The position numbers and the translations under genes were made by a program. The notes under the pieces were generated by a model, which saw only the letters and a program-made list of their open reading frames with translations, was not told where the DNA came from and did no database searches. From Terriglobia bacterium (GTDB taxonomy: Bacteria > Acidobacteriota > Terriglobia > Bryobacterales > Bryobacteraceae), in the NCBI GenBank assembly GCA_025358575.1, contig JANYJA010000082.1, positions 1 through 34,423 on the forward strand: DNA of 34,423 nt. The letters are read 5' to 3'. Positions 6,162 to 14,735 of the stretch are shown one piece after another. The stretch's first letter is position 1; every line of letters starts with the position of its first letter.

Positions 6162-7709
6162 TTGCGCACTCAATATATATCGGCCCTTATCTTGTGCCTC
6201 GGCACCATCCCTGCGTTCTCTCAGCCAATTATTTGGACTGGAGGCTATGATCCGAACCGGACCAACTCCAATCTGAAGGAGACCATCCTCAACACCACCA
6301 ACGTCAACCCAGTGACCTTTGGCAAGATATTCACACGCGCCGTTGACGGTAACATTTATGGGCAGCCCCTTTGGCTTCCGGGGAGTACGCCCGGAGCAAC
6401 AAATGTGGTGTTTACCGCGACCATGCACAACACAGTGTTCGCCTTTGACGCTGATATTGCCGCGAACAGCACTCCAGTTTGGTCGAAGAACCTAGGCCCT
6501 TCGGTTCCGGCGAGTTTCTACAACTGCGCCGACCTCAACTACTCTCCGGAAATCGGCATCATGAGCACCCCGGTTATCAAGGTCACGACTTTCACCATCT
6601 ACTTGGTAGCCAATACTTTCGAGGGTGGAAACTCGGTATATCGATTGCACGCCTTGGACATTCGTAACGGGCAAGAAAAGCCTGGCAGCCCGGTTGTGAT
6701 TCAGGCGTCGGTTCCAGGCTCGGGGTCCAATAGCATTGGCGGCGTGGTTACATTCGATCCCGCGCAGCATTTTCAACGCCCCGGTTTAATTCTTTCAAAT
6801 GGAAACGTATATATCGCGTTTGGATCCCACTGCGATTCGTCGCCATATCACGGCTGGTTTATGGGCTATAACGCGTCGAATGTCTCACAACAGATGAGTG
6901 TGCTTTGCATCACCCCCAACGGGAATGAAGGTTCCATTTGGCAGTCTGGCCGAACGCCTCCCGTCGATACTTCAGGGAACGTTTACATCGAAACCGCTAA
7001 CGGTGATTATGACGGTGTCTCTAACTGGGGTGAGAGTGTGATCAAGGTGAGCACTACGACTCCGACTCTGACTGTCACCGACTGGTTCACGCCGGATTAC
7101 TGGGCCGGCCTGAACTCCGGTGACAAGGATGTCGGCAGCAGTGGCGCCGTAATTATTCCGAATACCAATACTCTCCTGGCGGGCAGCAAATTGGGCAATC
7201 TCTACGTCATGGATAAGACCCGGATGGGCCATCTTGTTCCTGGGAACGGACAAATTCTTCAAATTTTCCAGCCTGTGGTCTACGGCATCTATAACATTGC
7301 GCTGTGGAATAACTCTAACGGGCTTTCAGCTTACTTCTGGGGTTGGGGAGACACCATCAAGGCCTATAAGATGTCGGGCGGTATATTCGTGACTACACCG
7401 TCTTCTCAGGGAAATCAAGTGATCTCCGGCTTTCCCGGTGGCATTTTGGCTGTGTCGGCAAACGGCAGTACGGCGGGCAGCGGCGTCGTCTGGGCAACCA
7501 CCCGTAATGCGAACTCAAGTAATTTCGGGACCTTTCACGCCTATGATGCTTCCGACGTTTCCAAGGAACTTTGGAACAGCAACATGAACCCCACGCGCGA
7601 TACACTTCCAACTCTTTCGAAATTTGCCACGCCCACGGTCGCGAACGGCAAAGTCTTCGTGCCGACTTATTCCAATTTTCTCGAAGTATACGGTCTCCTG
7701 GGACACTAA
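6162..7709 (+). CDS. Secreted PQQ-repeat-like beta-propeller protein
   Basis: A 515-residue protein with a signal peptide (MRTQYISALILCLGTIPAFS, cleaved before Q) and a mature part made of propeller-blade-like repeats (VYRLHALDIRNGQ, GNLYVMDKTRMG, TFHAYDASD), similar to the PQQ-binding-like beta-propeller proteins common in Acidobacteria. No dehydrogenase catalytic or haem-binding CxxCH motif is seen, so it is not assigned as an enzyme; it is likely a periplasmic or surface binding or structural protein. TTG at 6162 is taken as the start because GGAGG lies seven bases upstream (6150-6154) and the signal peptide begins there. The frame is open upstream to a TTG at 6093, but that lies inside the promoter. 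It ends three bases before the convergent ntrX gene. It is the first clearly intact gene after the decayed island. Confidence 0.75.
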   Translation: MRTQYISALILCLGTIPAFSQPIIWTGGYDPNRTNSNLKETILNTTNVNPVTFGKIFTRAVDGNIYGQPLWLPGSTPGATNVVFTATMHNTVFAFDADIAANSTPVWSKNLGPSVPASFYNCADLNYSPEIGIMSTPVIKVTTFTIYLVANTFEGGNSVYRLHALDIRNGQEKPGSPVVIQASVPGSGSNSIGGVVTFDPAQHFQRPGLILSNGNVYIAFGSHCDSSPYHGWFMGYNASNVSQQMSVLCITPNGNEGSIWQSGRTPPVDTSGNVYIETANGDYDGVSNWGESVIKVSTTTPTLTVTDWFTPDYWAGLNSGDKDVGSSGAVIIPNTNTLLAGSKLGNLYVMDKTRMGHLVPGNGQILQIFQPVVYGIYNIALWNNSNGLSAYFWGWGDTIKAYKMSGGIFVTTPSSQGNQVISGFPGGILAVSANGSTAGSGVVWATTRNANSSNFGTFHAYDASDVSKELWNSNMNPTRDTLPTLSKFATPTVANGKVFVPTYSNFLEVYGLLGH

Positions 7710-7712
7710 CGT

Positions 7713-9086
7713 TTAAGCGCGGGGTTCGGCCGGACCGATCCCCAGCGTTTTCATTTTGCGGTACAAATTGCTTCTCTCCAGGCCCAGCAGTTCCGCCGTT
7801 CGTGTCACGTTTCCGTTCGTTTCGTCGAGCTTTTTCAGGATGTATTCCCGCTCCACCGCTTCGCGAACCTCTTGCAAACTCCCAAATCGGTCCATGGGCC
7901 TTTCGGCGGAAGAACGGCGAGTGCCCGCCAGCGGAATGTGACGAGCGTCCACCCTCACTTGCGGATTCAAAATCACGATACGCTCGATCAAATTTTTTAA
8001 CTCGCGCACATTCCCCGGCCAATGATGGTCCCGAAGAATCTGATACGCCTGCGGCGTCAACTCTTTGGGCTTGCGCCCATAAGCGGTCGTGAATTCGCGT
8101 AAAAAGTGATCCGCGAGCACCGGCACGTCTTCCGAGCGGTCCCGCAGCGGGGGCACATGAAAAGGAATCACGTTCAGCCGGTAGAAAAGATCCTCGCGAA
8201 AATTTCCGCGTTCAATCTCTTCTTCCAGATTCTTATTGGTAGCGGCGATCACGCGCACGTCCACCTGAATCGATTCATGCGCGCCCACGGGTTCGAATCT
8301 CTGCTCTTCCAACGCGCGCAGCACCTTGGCTTGGGTGCGCAGGCTCATGTCGCCAATTTCATCGAGGAATATCGATCCCCCGTCGGCCTTGTGAAACTTG
8401 CCCGTTTTGGATTCGTGGGCGTTAGTAAAGCTCCCTTTGCTGTGCCCAAACAACTCGCTTTCAATCAGTTCTTCCGGGATAGCGGCGCAATTCACTTCCA
8501 CAAACGCGTGATCCGCTCGCGGGCTTAACGCATGCAGCGCATGGGCCACCAGTTCCTTGCCGGTGCCGCTCTCGCCATAGATTAGCACCCGGCCATTGGT
8601 GCCCGACATCAGCGCTAGCTGCTGCCGCAACGCTTTCATCGGAACGCTTTCTCCGATAATCCGGTAATTCGATCCGGCGTCCTCTTTATAGCGGGTGTTT
8701 TCCAGTTCCAATCGCTTCTGATTCAGGGCGTTCTTCGTCACGACAGCGATCTTGCGGATGGAGAGCGGCTTCTCTAAAAAATCGAAAGCGCCCAGCTTGG
8801 TCGCTTTCACCGCAGTTTCGATAGATCCGTGCCCCGAGATCATCACCACCACGGGCCGTTGGTCGAATGGGACTTCCTGGATTCGGGCGAGCGTCTCCAT
8901 TCCATCAATTCCAGGCAGCCACACGTCCAGCAGGATCAGTCCGTAACTCACTTCGGTAATTGCTTGCAGACAGGCCTCGCCGCTCTCAACGGCGGTGGCA
9001 CCATAACCCTCATCTTGAAGGACTCCCACTAGCGACTGGCGAATTCCCGGTTCGTCATCCACCACCAAAATCCGCGGAGCCTTCAA
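7713..9086 (-). CDS. ntrX: NtrX-like sigma-54-dependent response regulator
   Basis: A 457-residue NtrC-family regulator. Receiver domain, residues 1-120, with acidic pocket DDE (10-12), phosphoacceptor Asp54 and Lys107. AAA+ domain, about 145-375, with Walker A GESGTGKE (171-178), Walker B SIFLDEIGD (238-246) and the arginine-finger region. C-terminal Fis-type helix-turn-helix (NVTRTAELLGLERSNLYRKM). It should activate sigma-54 promoters when phosphorylated by the NtrY kinase encoded directly upstream, whose gene overlaps it by four bases. The sigma-54 contact loop, normally GAFTGA, reads GSFTNA at 218-223; this was confirmed from the bases. That departs at two positions and may weaken or change sigma-54 contact. 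Target genes are not identified. Confidence 0.88.
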   Translation of the reverse strand: MKAPRILVVDDEPGIRQSLVGVLQDEGYGATAVESGEACLQAITEVSYGLILLDVWLPGIDGMETLARIQEVPFDQRPVVVMISGHGSIETAVKATKLGAFDFLEKPLSIRKIAVVTKNALNQKRLELENTRYKEDAGSNYRIIGESVPMKALRQQLALMSGTNGRVLIYGESGTGKELVAHALHALSPRADHAFVEVNCAAIPEELIESELFGHSKGSFTNAHESKTGKFHKADGGSIFLDEIGDMSLRTQAKVLRALEEQRFEPVGAHESIQVDVRVIAATNKNLEEEIERGNFREDLFYRLNVIPFHVPPLRDRSEDVPVLADHFLREFTTAYGRKPKELTPQAYQILRDHHWPGNVRELKNLIERIVILNPQVRVDARHIPLAGTRRSSAERPMDRFGSLQEVREAVEREYILKKLDETNGNVTRTAELLGLERSNLYRKMKTLGIGPAEPRA

Positions 9087-11161
9087 AATTGCACCACCAG
9101 TTGCGGAGTTTCCACCAGCGCCGGAATTTCAATCGTGAACCTCGCGCCCGCGGGGACATTGTCTTCCACGCGAATGTGCGCCTGATGGTCCGAAACAATG
9201 TGATTGACGATAGCCAGCCCCAGGCCAGTTCCGCGCCCTTTGGTCGAAAAATACGGCAGAAACAGCTTTTCCTTGTCTTCCGAACTGACACCGCACCCGG
9301 TGTCGGCAATCACCAACTCGACGGTATCGCCGTGGCCGGCCTGGGTCACAATGTACAACCTCCGCACCAGCGAATCCTGCATCGCCTCCGCGGCGTTGTC
9401 GATCAAATTCACAACCACCCGCCTAAACTGCTCCCGGTCCAAATGAACGGGCGGCAGCAACGGCGCTAGATCGGTGTGAATATCGATGTTTTCCAGCCTT
9501 CCGGCAAATATCTGCAGGGCCGCCTCCACCACTTCGTTCAGATCCGACCGGGCTGGCTGCGCGGCGGGGAATCGCGAAAACTGGGCGAATTCATTCACCA
9601 AATTTTTCACCGACTGTACTTCGTTAGCGATCGTGTCCGTGCATTCGCGAATGATCCGCTCCACGTCCGGAGCAATCTGGATTCGCGCCAGTTGCCACGC
9701 AATTCTTTCGGCGGAAAGCGCGATAGGTGTTAGCGGATTCTTGATCTCATGCGCCACTCGTCGGGCTACCTCGCTCCACGCGGCAGCCTTTTGAGCGCGA
9801 AGCAGGTCGCTGGTATCCTCAATCACCATCACGAACCCCGATGTAAGCTTATCTTCCAGCGCGGAGACCGTAACGGCTAGGTGCAGTGTTTGACCGACCG
9901 ATTGCACATCAAGCTGCTGGGACGCGAGTCCCGTGCGGCGCGCGCGCTTCATCAGATATCGAATTTCGGCGGCATCGTCGCGCGCAAATAAATCCTCCAT
10001 CCTTGACGGGTGTGACGCGCCAGCGCCCGGTAAAATTCGCTTAAGCGCGCGATTGATACGTTGGATCGACCCGTCCGCCGAGAGTGAAACTACTCCCGTG
10101 GGTATGTTTTCGAGGATGGCTTCGGTAAACCGACGCCGCGCCTCCAACTCGCGCGTGTTGGCTTCCAGATCTCGCGTCATCTGATTGAAGCCGCGGACCA
10201 GCCCGGCAAGTTCATCGATGGCCCCCACCTCCACGCGGTAGCTGAGGTTGCCACGGCTAACTTCTTCCGCCGCATGCGCCAGAGCCGCGATGGGGACGCT
10301 GATTTGCCGGGCGAGGTAAAGCGCAATCCAAGTCGCTACATACAAAACGAATACCGTGATCAAGGCTAGAATCAGCAGCGACGTGGTGCGGATATTTTTC
10401 TTCTGCGCAGCCAAGGTTTCATACTCGTGCTGGTATTGTTCAATCTCTCTCTGCTTCAGCGCGACGTTCAAGGGCATCCGCGCCGCCAGCGACACGTATC
10501 CAACTTCCCGGCCAGCCACAAATACGCCACGCCGCGCCGTCGCGACTTCCGAGCTTGCCTGCAGCGGCATCGCGCCGCACGATGCTACGGCATTTCGGTT
10601 CCCAAGCACAAAAATCTCCGCGGCGGCCAGATCGTGTACCGTGCAGAATTGGCTCAAATAGTTTCCATCGTGTTGCGCACCCATTGCCTGTAAACGGGTT
10701 TCAGGCATGCTTGCCAGCAGTTCGGCCTGGGCGGCGACTTCCTCGCGCAGCTCCTTGTGCAGCGCATTGGAGATCTGCACGAAGTTGACGCGCACCGTTT
10801 CCATCGGATGCGTGAACCATTTCTGCAGATTGATGTTAAGTACGTTGTAGCTGAACAACACCATGAACACTACCGGCAGGAAAGAAAGGGCGAGCGCGCC
10901 GATCACCAGCTTGGTTTTAATGCGGGACCCTTCGCGATTGCTGCGGCGCTCCACGTAAAGCTTTACCCCGGTGCGCGCCAGAATGAACCCTAACGTCACC
11001 ATCAGCAAAAAAATCAGTGTTGAGAGAGCCCAAAAAATGAGCGTTTGTTCTGGATCGACGGGTACCAGCCGGCCCGTGTTGAAGGATCCCTGCCACACCA
11101 CAAGCGTCATCATGATGACAAGAAGAACTACGCCGGTGCTGTATAGGATGCGCTTGCGCAT
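9083..11161 (-). CDS. ntrY: NtrY-like membrane sensor histidine kinase
   Basis: A 692-residue kinase. Three N-terminal membrane segments (about 6-24, 41-63, 84-106), an extracytoplasmic sensor region (about 107-255), a fourth segment (about 259-283), HAMP (about 284-336), a PAS domain (about 345-455), the phosphoacceptor helix with His471 (SEVARRVAHEIKNPLTP), and the ATPase domain with NLIDNAAEAM, DTGCGVSSED and STKGRGTGLGLAIVNHI. This is the NtrY layout. It phosphorylates the NtrX-like regulator; its stop overlaps the ntrX start (ATGA). The signal sensed is unknown; NtrY proteins have been tied to nitrogen and redox control in other bacteria. The gene starts at ATG 11161, with a TATAAT about 21 bases upstream. 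Confidence 0.88.
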   Translation of the reverse strand: MRKRILYSTGVVLLVIMMTLVVWQGSFNTGRLVPVDPEQTLIFWALSTLIFLLMVTLGFILARTGVKLYVERRSNREGSRIKTKLVIGALALSFLPVVFMVLFSYNVLNINLQKWFTHPMETVRVNFVQISNALHKELREEVAAQAELLASMPETRLQAMGAQHDGNYLSQFCTVHDLAAAEIFVLGNRNAVASCGAMPLQASSEVATARRGVFVAGREVGYVSLAARMPLNVALKQREIEQYQHEYETLAAQKKNIRTTSLLILALITVFVLYVATWIALYLARQISVPIAALAHAAEEVSRGNLSYRVEVGAIDELAGLVRGFNQMTRDLEANTRELEARRRFTEAILENIPTGVVSLSADGSIQRINRALKRILPGAGASHPSRMEDLFARDDAAEIRYLMKRARRTGLASQQLDVQSVGQTLHLAVTVSALEDKLTSGFVMVIEDTSDLLRAQKAAAWSEVARRVAHEIKNPLTPIALSAERIAWQLARIQIAPDVERIIRECTDTIANEVQSVKNLVNEFAQFSRFPAAQPARSDLNEVVEAALQIFAGRLENIDIHTDLAPLLPPVHLDREQFRRVVVNLIDNAAEAMQDSLVRRLYIVTQAGHGDTVELVIADTGCGVSSEDKEKLFLPYFSTKGRGTGLGLAIVNHIVSDHQAHIRVEDNVPAGARFTIEIPALVETPQLVVQF

Positions 11162-11182
11162 GAGCCAATCGATTTCCCTTAA

Positions 11183-11188
11183 ATTATA
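11183..11188 (-). promoter_or_regulatory. -10 box of ntrYX
   Basis: On the minus strand a perfect TATAAT lies 21 bases before the ntrY ATG, followed by AAGGGA (11180-11175) as a distant ribosome-binding site. The -35 region is weak. Together with the hairpin at 11221-11252 it suggests ntrYX has its own transcript, separate from the upstream receptor gene. Confidence 0.5.
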
Positions 11189-11220
11189 GCGGCAGGGTCG
11201 CTGAGAAATGCGACCAGCAA

Positions 11221-11252
11221 TGGAAAGGGGAGCCTTTCGGCTCCCCTTTCCA
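11221..11252 (-). terminator. Perfect 14-bp hairpin after the TonB-dependent receptor gene
   Basis: TGGAAAGGGGAGCC (11221-11234) and its exact complement (11239-11252) flank a four-base loop TTTC. It sits 34 bases past the receptor stop and before the ntrY promoter, the right place for a transcription terminator. No T-tract follows on either strand, so it may stop polymerase weakly or protect the 3' end of the mRNA. Confidence 0.55.
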
Positions 11253-11285
11253 TCAAACTATTAGAGTCGTTTCGAGCCGCGCAGA

Positions 11286-14200
11286 CTAAAAGACTAATTT
11301 TGCCGCGAGCTGAATCGTGCGTGGATTGCTCGAGAACGTAACCTCTGGATTATTGAACGCTGCTTTCCCGGGCGTCAGATAGTTCTTGCTCCCTGTGTCG
11401 GTATGGCCGATCGAGTTGATCTGGTTTAAGATACCGGGAGTAAATTGCGCGTGATTGAATGCATTCAGGAACTGGGCTTGAAACTCAAGTTTCACGCGCT
11501 CCCTATAAGAGAAACGTTTGATGAGCGTGGCATCCCAGTTGTTGATGCGGCGAGTCGGCAGCGTGTTGCGCCCGCCGTTGGCATAGGCACCCTGTCCCGC
11601 ACGGATGTAACGAGCGTTCGGGTTGGTGGCCAAGTAGCCTACCGTTGCGCCTGCGGTGTTCTTTAGCGCTGTCACGCCGCTTCCGGTGCCAGCGACACCA
11701 CCAGGATTGATAATCGAGCGGTCTCCCGCCGTGTCACCGTTCAGGTTCGCGTCCTGCGCGCTCTGGACAGTGGCCAACTCAGGCGTCTCGACGATGTAGA
11801 TAGGCGCGACTTCCCAATTTCCGATCAAGTTTTTCACAAACCAATTCGAGTTTTTAAACCAGGGCACATCGTAGACGGCCGTGAACGAAAGTCTCTGGCG
11901 GTGATCCAGGGCTGAACTGGCTTTTTCAGGGCGAAGATTCTGAAAATCTTGAACACGGCGAGGGCTCAGAACAGTGGTAAAAAAGTCCGCCGTGCTGTCG
12001 TCGATCGCGTGGCTCCAAGTGTAGGCCCCAATGAACTGAAGCCCGTTCGAGAACCGGCGATTCAACTGAGTGGCAAGGCCGTGGTAAGTCGAGTTGCCGA
12101 TGGGTGCAAACCCAACAATATTGCTGCCTTTGAAACCGGCGTTGGCATAGGCAGGAACAAAGGACCCTTCTTTCTTCAGGCCGCTCAAAGTCAAAGGAAG
12201 AGCATCCAAAGTCGCTTGGCTCGGTGCCGAGAGGAAGGTGGGCAGCGAGTGAGTCGCCGTGACCACGGTGCGGCGATTGAGCCGGTCCTGCACATTCAAG
12301 TGGACGCCACGTGTGCCCACGTACCGAGCTTCAAAAGTGTAATCCTTGGCGAAAGTGTGCTGAACTCCAAAGTTCCAGTTAATCGAATAGGGAAGTTTCT
12401 GATCCGGAATATAGGAAGAGGTTTGCGAACGGCAATCAGCCGCGCTCGCGCAAGTTTGACCTGCGCTGGAGTTAGGGGCGATGCCGCCCTTGGCAAGAAA
12501 GTTGTCGATTCCGGCCGCGTCCACCGTGGTGCTCAACTGGGGGGGAAGTGACAAAATGCCAATGTTGTCATAAAGCACGTCATAAGCAATGCCAAAACCG
12601 GCGCGGATGGAGGTGTTTCCGCTGTTGCCAGGAGAATAAGCGATGCCGACGCGCGGAGCGAAATTCTTGTGCTGAGGCTTGGGTTCGCGAAAATCAATTA
12701 GGCCCGGGACACTAGAAATCGCGTTCAATTTCTGCGCGCGCTCTCCATACGGAACCGAGGTAAATTCGTGACGAAGCCCCAGGTTAATGGTGAAATTCGG
12801 GCGCAAACGAAATGTATCGTTGATGTAGCTGTACAGCGCCACCTGATCACCATAAAACACGACATTGCCCAAGCTGCGTTCGGCCAGCGAATCGGGTGTC
12901 TGATCCAACAGGTAGCCCTCTAGCGTGCTGTAATCGTAATCGCCGCGGGCTCGCTGCGTGAAGGTCTGAGGTGAAATTGCCTTGTGACCCTCAAAGCCAA
13001 ATTTTACGGTGTGCCGACCCTTGATCCAAGTCACGTTATCGGTCGCCTGGTAGTGATTCTGAATTGTGTACTGCGGCGCGTTGGGGTCTGGACCGATCTG
13101 CAGATTCAATTCGTCGAATGTTAGATTCGGGAAAGAATCCAAGCCGGGAAATTTGAAGTTTCCGGCAGGCGTGGTGTTGTTATACCGGTTGTAGCCCAGG
13201 CGGAGTTCATTGGTCAGGTTCGGAGTGAAATTGTGGTATTCGATCAGTGAGCCCAGATAATAAGTCGTGGGCAGCGGGAGATAAAAAACCGGTAACTCAG
13301 CGGCGGTGTCGATCCCGCTTTGTTTATTCCAGATATAGCGTCCGCGCAGCTGGTCTTTCTCAGAGAGCGTGTAGTCTAAGCTGACCACCGAAGCATAGTT
13401 ATTCTGGAAATTCGGCGCCACCACTGGGAAAATACCAATCGGAATATTCTTGCCGGCGATGGAGACGGTGTCACTGGCATTCTGGGTGGCAACACCGGGC
13501 GCATACTTTTGGAGGATTGAAAGATTGGTCTGGCTGATTCCGGGCAAACCTGCGATGGTGGAAAGCCCAGCCACGGTTGGAACCTCAATCGCAGCCCCGG
13601 GTTGAGCCGCCTGCCCAACCGGATTGTATTCGAAGTTTCCGAAGAAAAACAGCCGGTTCCTCAGGATGGGTCCGCCGATGGTGGCGCCCAAGCGATTTGA
13701 ATCGTAACGAGGATTCGAGAAAATTCCTTGATTGCGCGAAACCTGATCCACGGCGTTTAGCTTCCGGTTCTGCAGGTAATCGTAGATGCTGCCATGGAAT
13801 GTGTTGCCGCCGCTCTTGACGAGCGTGTTGAATTGCCCGCCGGAAGAGTGACCGAATTCAGGGGCGAACTGGTTCTGCAACAACGTGAAGTTTTCCACCG
13901 CGTCATTGGGAATGAAAATGAGCGGGCCGGTCACCGACTTACTATTGTTGTCGACGCCTTCGACTTGAAAATTATTGTTGCGGGGACGCTGGCCGCCAAC
14001 CGAAGGACCTGTTCCGGCACCTACTCCGCCACTGCTCGCGACTCCCGAACCGAGCAGCGAGAGATTCAGCACGCCCAGTCCGATGCTCGCCGTCGGAAGA
14101 TCTTGCGCCAACTTGGCTTCGAACTGGTTCTGAATTGTCGCTGTCGTGGTGTCGATCACCGTTGCAGCCTCCGACACTTCCACTGACGAGGCCACAGACC

Positions 14201-14549
14201 CGACCTGCATTGTGAGATTTGCAGTCACAGACGTACCGACAGCAACCTTCACTCCGTTTTCGCTGGAAGCCGCAAAACCAGGCGCATTGGCCGTTATCTT
14301 GTAAGTCCCGGTCGGCAGGTTCGGAATGCGATATTCACCGTTCGCATTTGTCTGGGCGGTGTTCTTGACCCCGGTAGCGATATTAGCTGCCTCCACAGTC
14401 GCGCTCGGAACGGCCGAGCCCGAAGCGTCAGAAATGGAACCGACCAAGTCACCACTCACGGTCTGTCCAAACAGGCCTGATGAACCTGTAAGCACTAACA
14501 GAAAGGTAAGTGGGATCAACAGCTTACTAGAGAAAACTCGAATGTCCAT
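11286..14549 (-). CDS. Oar-like TonB-dependent outer-membrane receptor
   Basis: A 1087-residue outer-membrane protein. It has a signal peptide (KLLIPLTFLLVLTGSSGLFG-Q), then an N-terminal carboxypeptidase-regulatory-like (transthyretin-fold) domain at about 29-110 (GSISDASGSAVPSATV, TNANGEYRIPNLPTGTYKIT). A plug domain follows at about 125-240 (GGQRPRNNNFQVEGVDNN, FAPEFGHSSGGQFN), then a long beta-barrel ending in the typical C-terminal aromatic residue (AAKLVF). This is the SusC/Oar-like layout seen in large numbers in Acidobacteria, thought to bind and import large substrates or act in surface adhesion. No SusD-like partner is adjacent, so the substrate is unknown. ATG 14549 is preferred over TTG 14558; the ribosome-binding site is weak. 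It lies just upstream of ntrYX. Confidence 0.88.
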   Translation of the reverse strand: MDIRVFSSKLLIPLTFLLVLTGSSGLFGQTVSGDLVGSISDASGSAVPSATVEAANIATGVKNTAQTNANGEYRIPNLPTGTYKITANAPGFAASSENGVKVAVGTSVTANLTMQVGSVASSVEVSEAATVIDTTTATIQNQFEAKLAQDLPTASIGLGVLNLSLLGSGVASSGGVGAGTGPSVGGQRPRNNNFQVEGVDNNSKSVTGPLIFIPNDAVENFTLLQNQFAPEFGHSSGGQFNTLVKSGGNTFHGSIYDYLQNRKLNAVDQVSRNQGIFSNPRYDSNRLGATIGGPILRNRLFFFGNFEYNPVGQAAQPGAAIEVPTVAGLSTIAGLPGISQTNLSILQKYAPGVATQNASDTVSIAGKNIPIGIFPVVAPNFQNNYASVVSLDYTLSEKDQLRGRYIWNKQSGIDTAAELPVFYLPLPTTYYLGSLIEYHNFTPNLTNELRLGYNRYNNTTPAGNFKFPGLDSFPNLTFDELNLQIGPDPNAPQYTIQNHYQATDNVTWIKGRHTVKFGFEGHKAISPQTFTQRARGDYDYSTLEGYLLDQTPDSLAERSLGNVVFYGDQVALYSYINDTFRLRPNFTINLGLRHEFTSVPYGERAQKLNAISSVPGLIDFREPKPQHKNFAPRVGIAYSPGNSGNTSIRAGFGIAYDVLYDNIGILSLPPQLSTTVDAAGIDNFLAKGGIAPNSSAGQTCASAADCRSQTSSYIPDQKLPYSINWNFGVQHTFAKDYTFEARYVGTRGVHLNVQDRLNRRTVVTATHSLPTFLSAPSQATLDALPLTLSGLKKEGSFVPAYANAGFKGSNIVGFAPIGNSTYHGLATQLNRRFSNGLQFIGAYTWSHAIDDSTADFFTTVLSPRRVQDFQNLRPEKASSALDHRQRLSFTAVYDVPWFKNSNWFVKNLIGNWEVAPIYIVETPELATVQSAQDANLNGDTAGDRSIINPGGVAGTGSGVTALKNTAGATVGYLATNPNARYIRAGQGAYANGGRNTLPTRRINNWDATLIKRFSYRERVKLEFQAQFLNAFNHAQFTPGILNQINSIGHTDTGSKNYLTPGKAAFNNPEVTFSSNPRTIQLAAKLVF

Positions 14550-14735
14550 GAGGGTCAATGATGCAGTTCTCTGGCCAAATCGCGCCTTTTATTTTCAATC
14601 AGTTACGCGATTTTTTGCCTCTAGAATTCCAAAAAATGGAAAGGAGCCACCGAGCCAGCAGGAAAACTATTGAAAACGGTAGTAGCTCGGTCTAGCTTCT
14701 ATACGCGATTTTGAAGCAGACGACGCCGGTTTAGA

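Noticed and set aside
11445-14186. Long plus-strand frames opposite the receptor gene and similar frames opposite other GC-rich genes.
   Set aside because: They are antisense shadows of genes with clear domains, with no ribosome-binding sites or protein motifs of their own.
14559-14735. Possible sigma-54 promoter (GG-N10-GC type) upstream of the TonB-dependent receptor, which would link it to NtrX.
   Set aside because: I looked for TGGCAC-N5-TTGC-like sequences on the minus strand and found none that fit.
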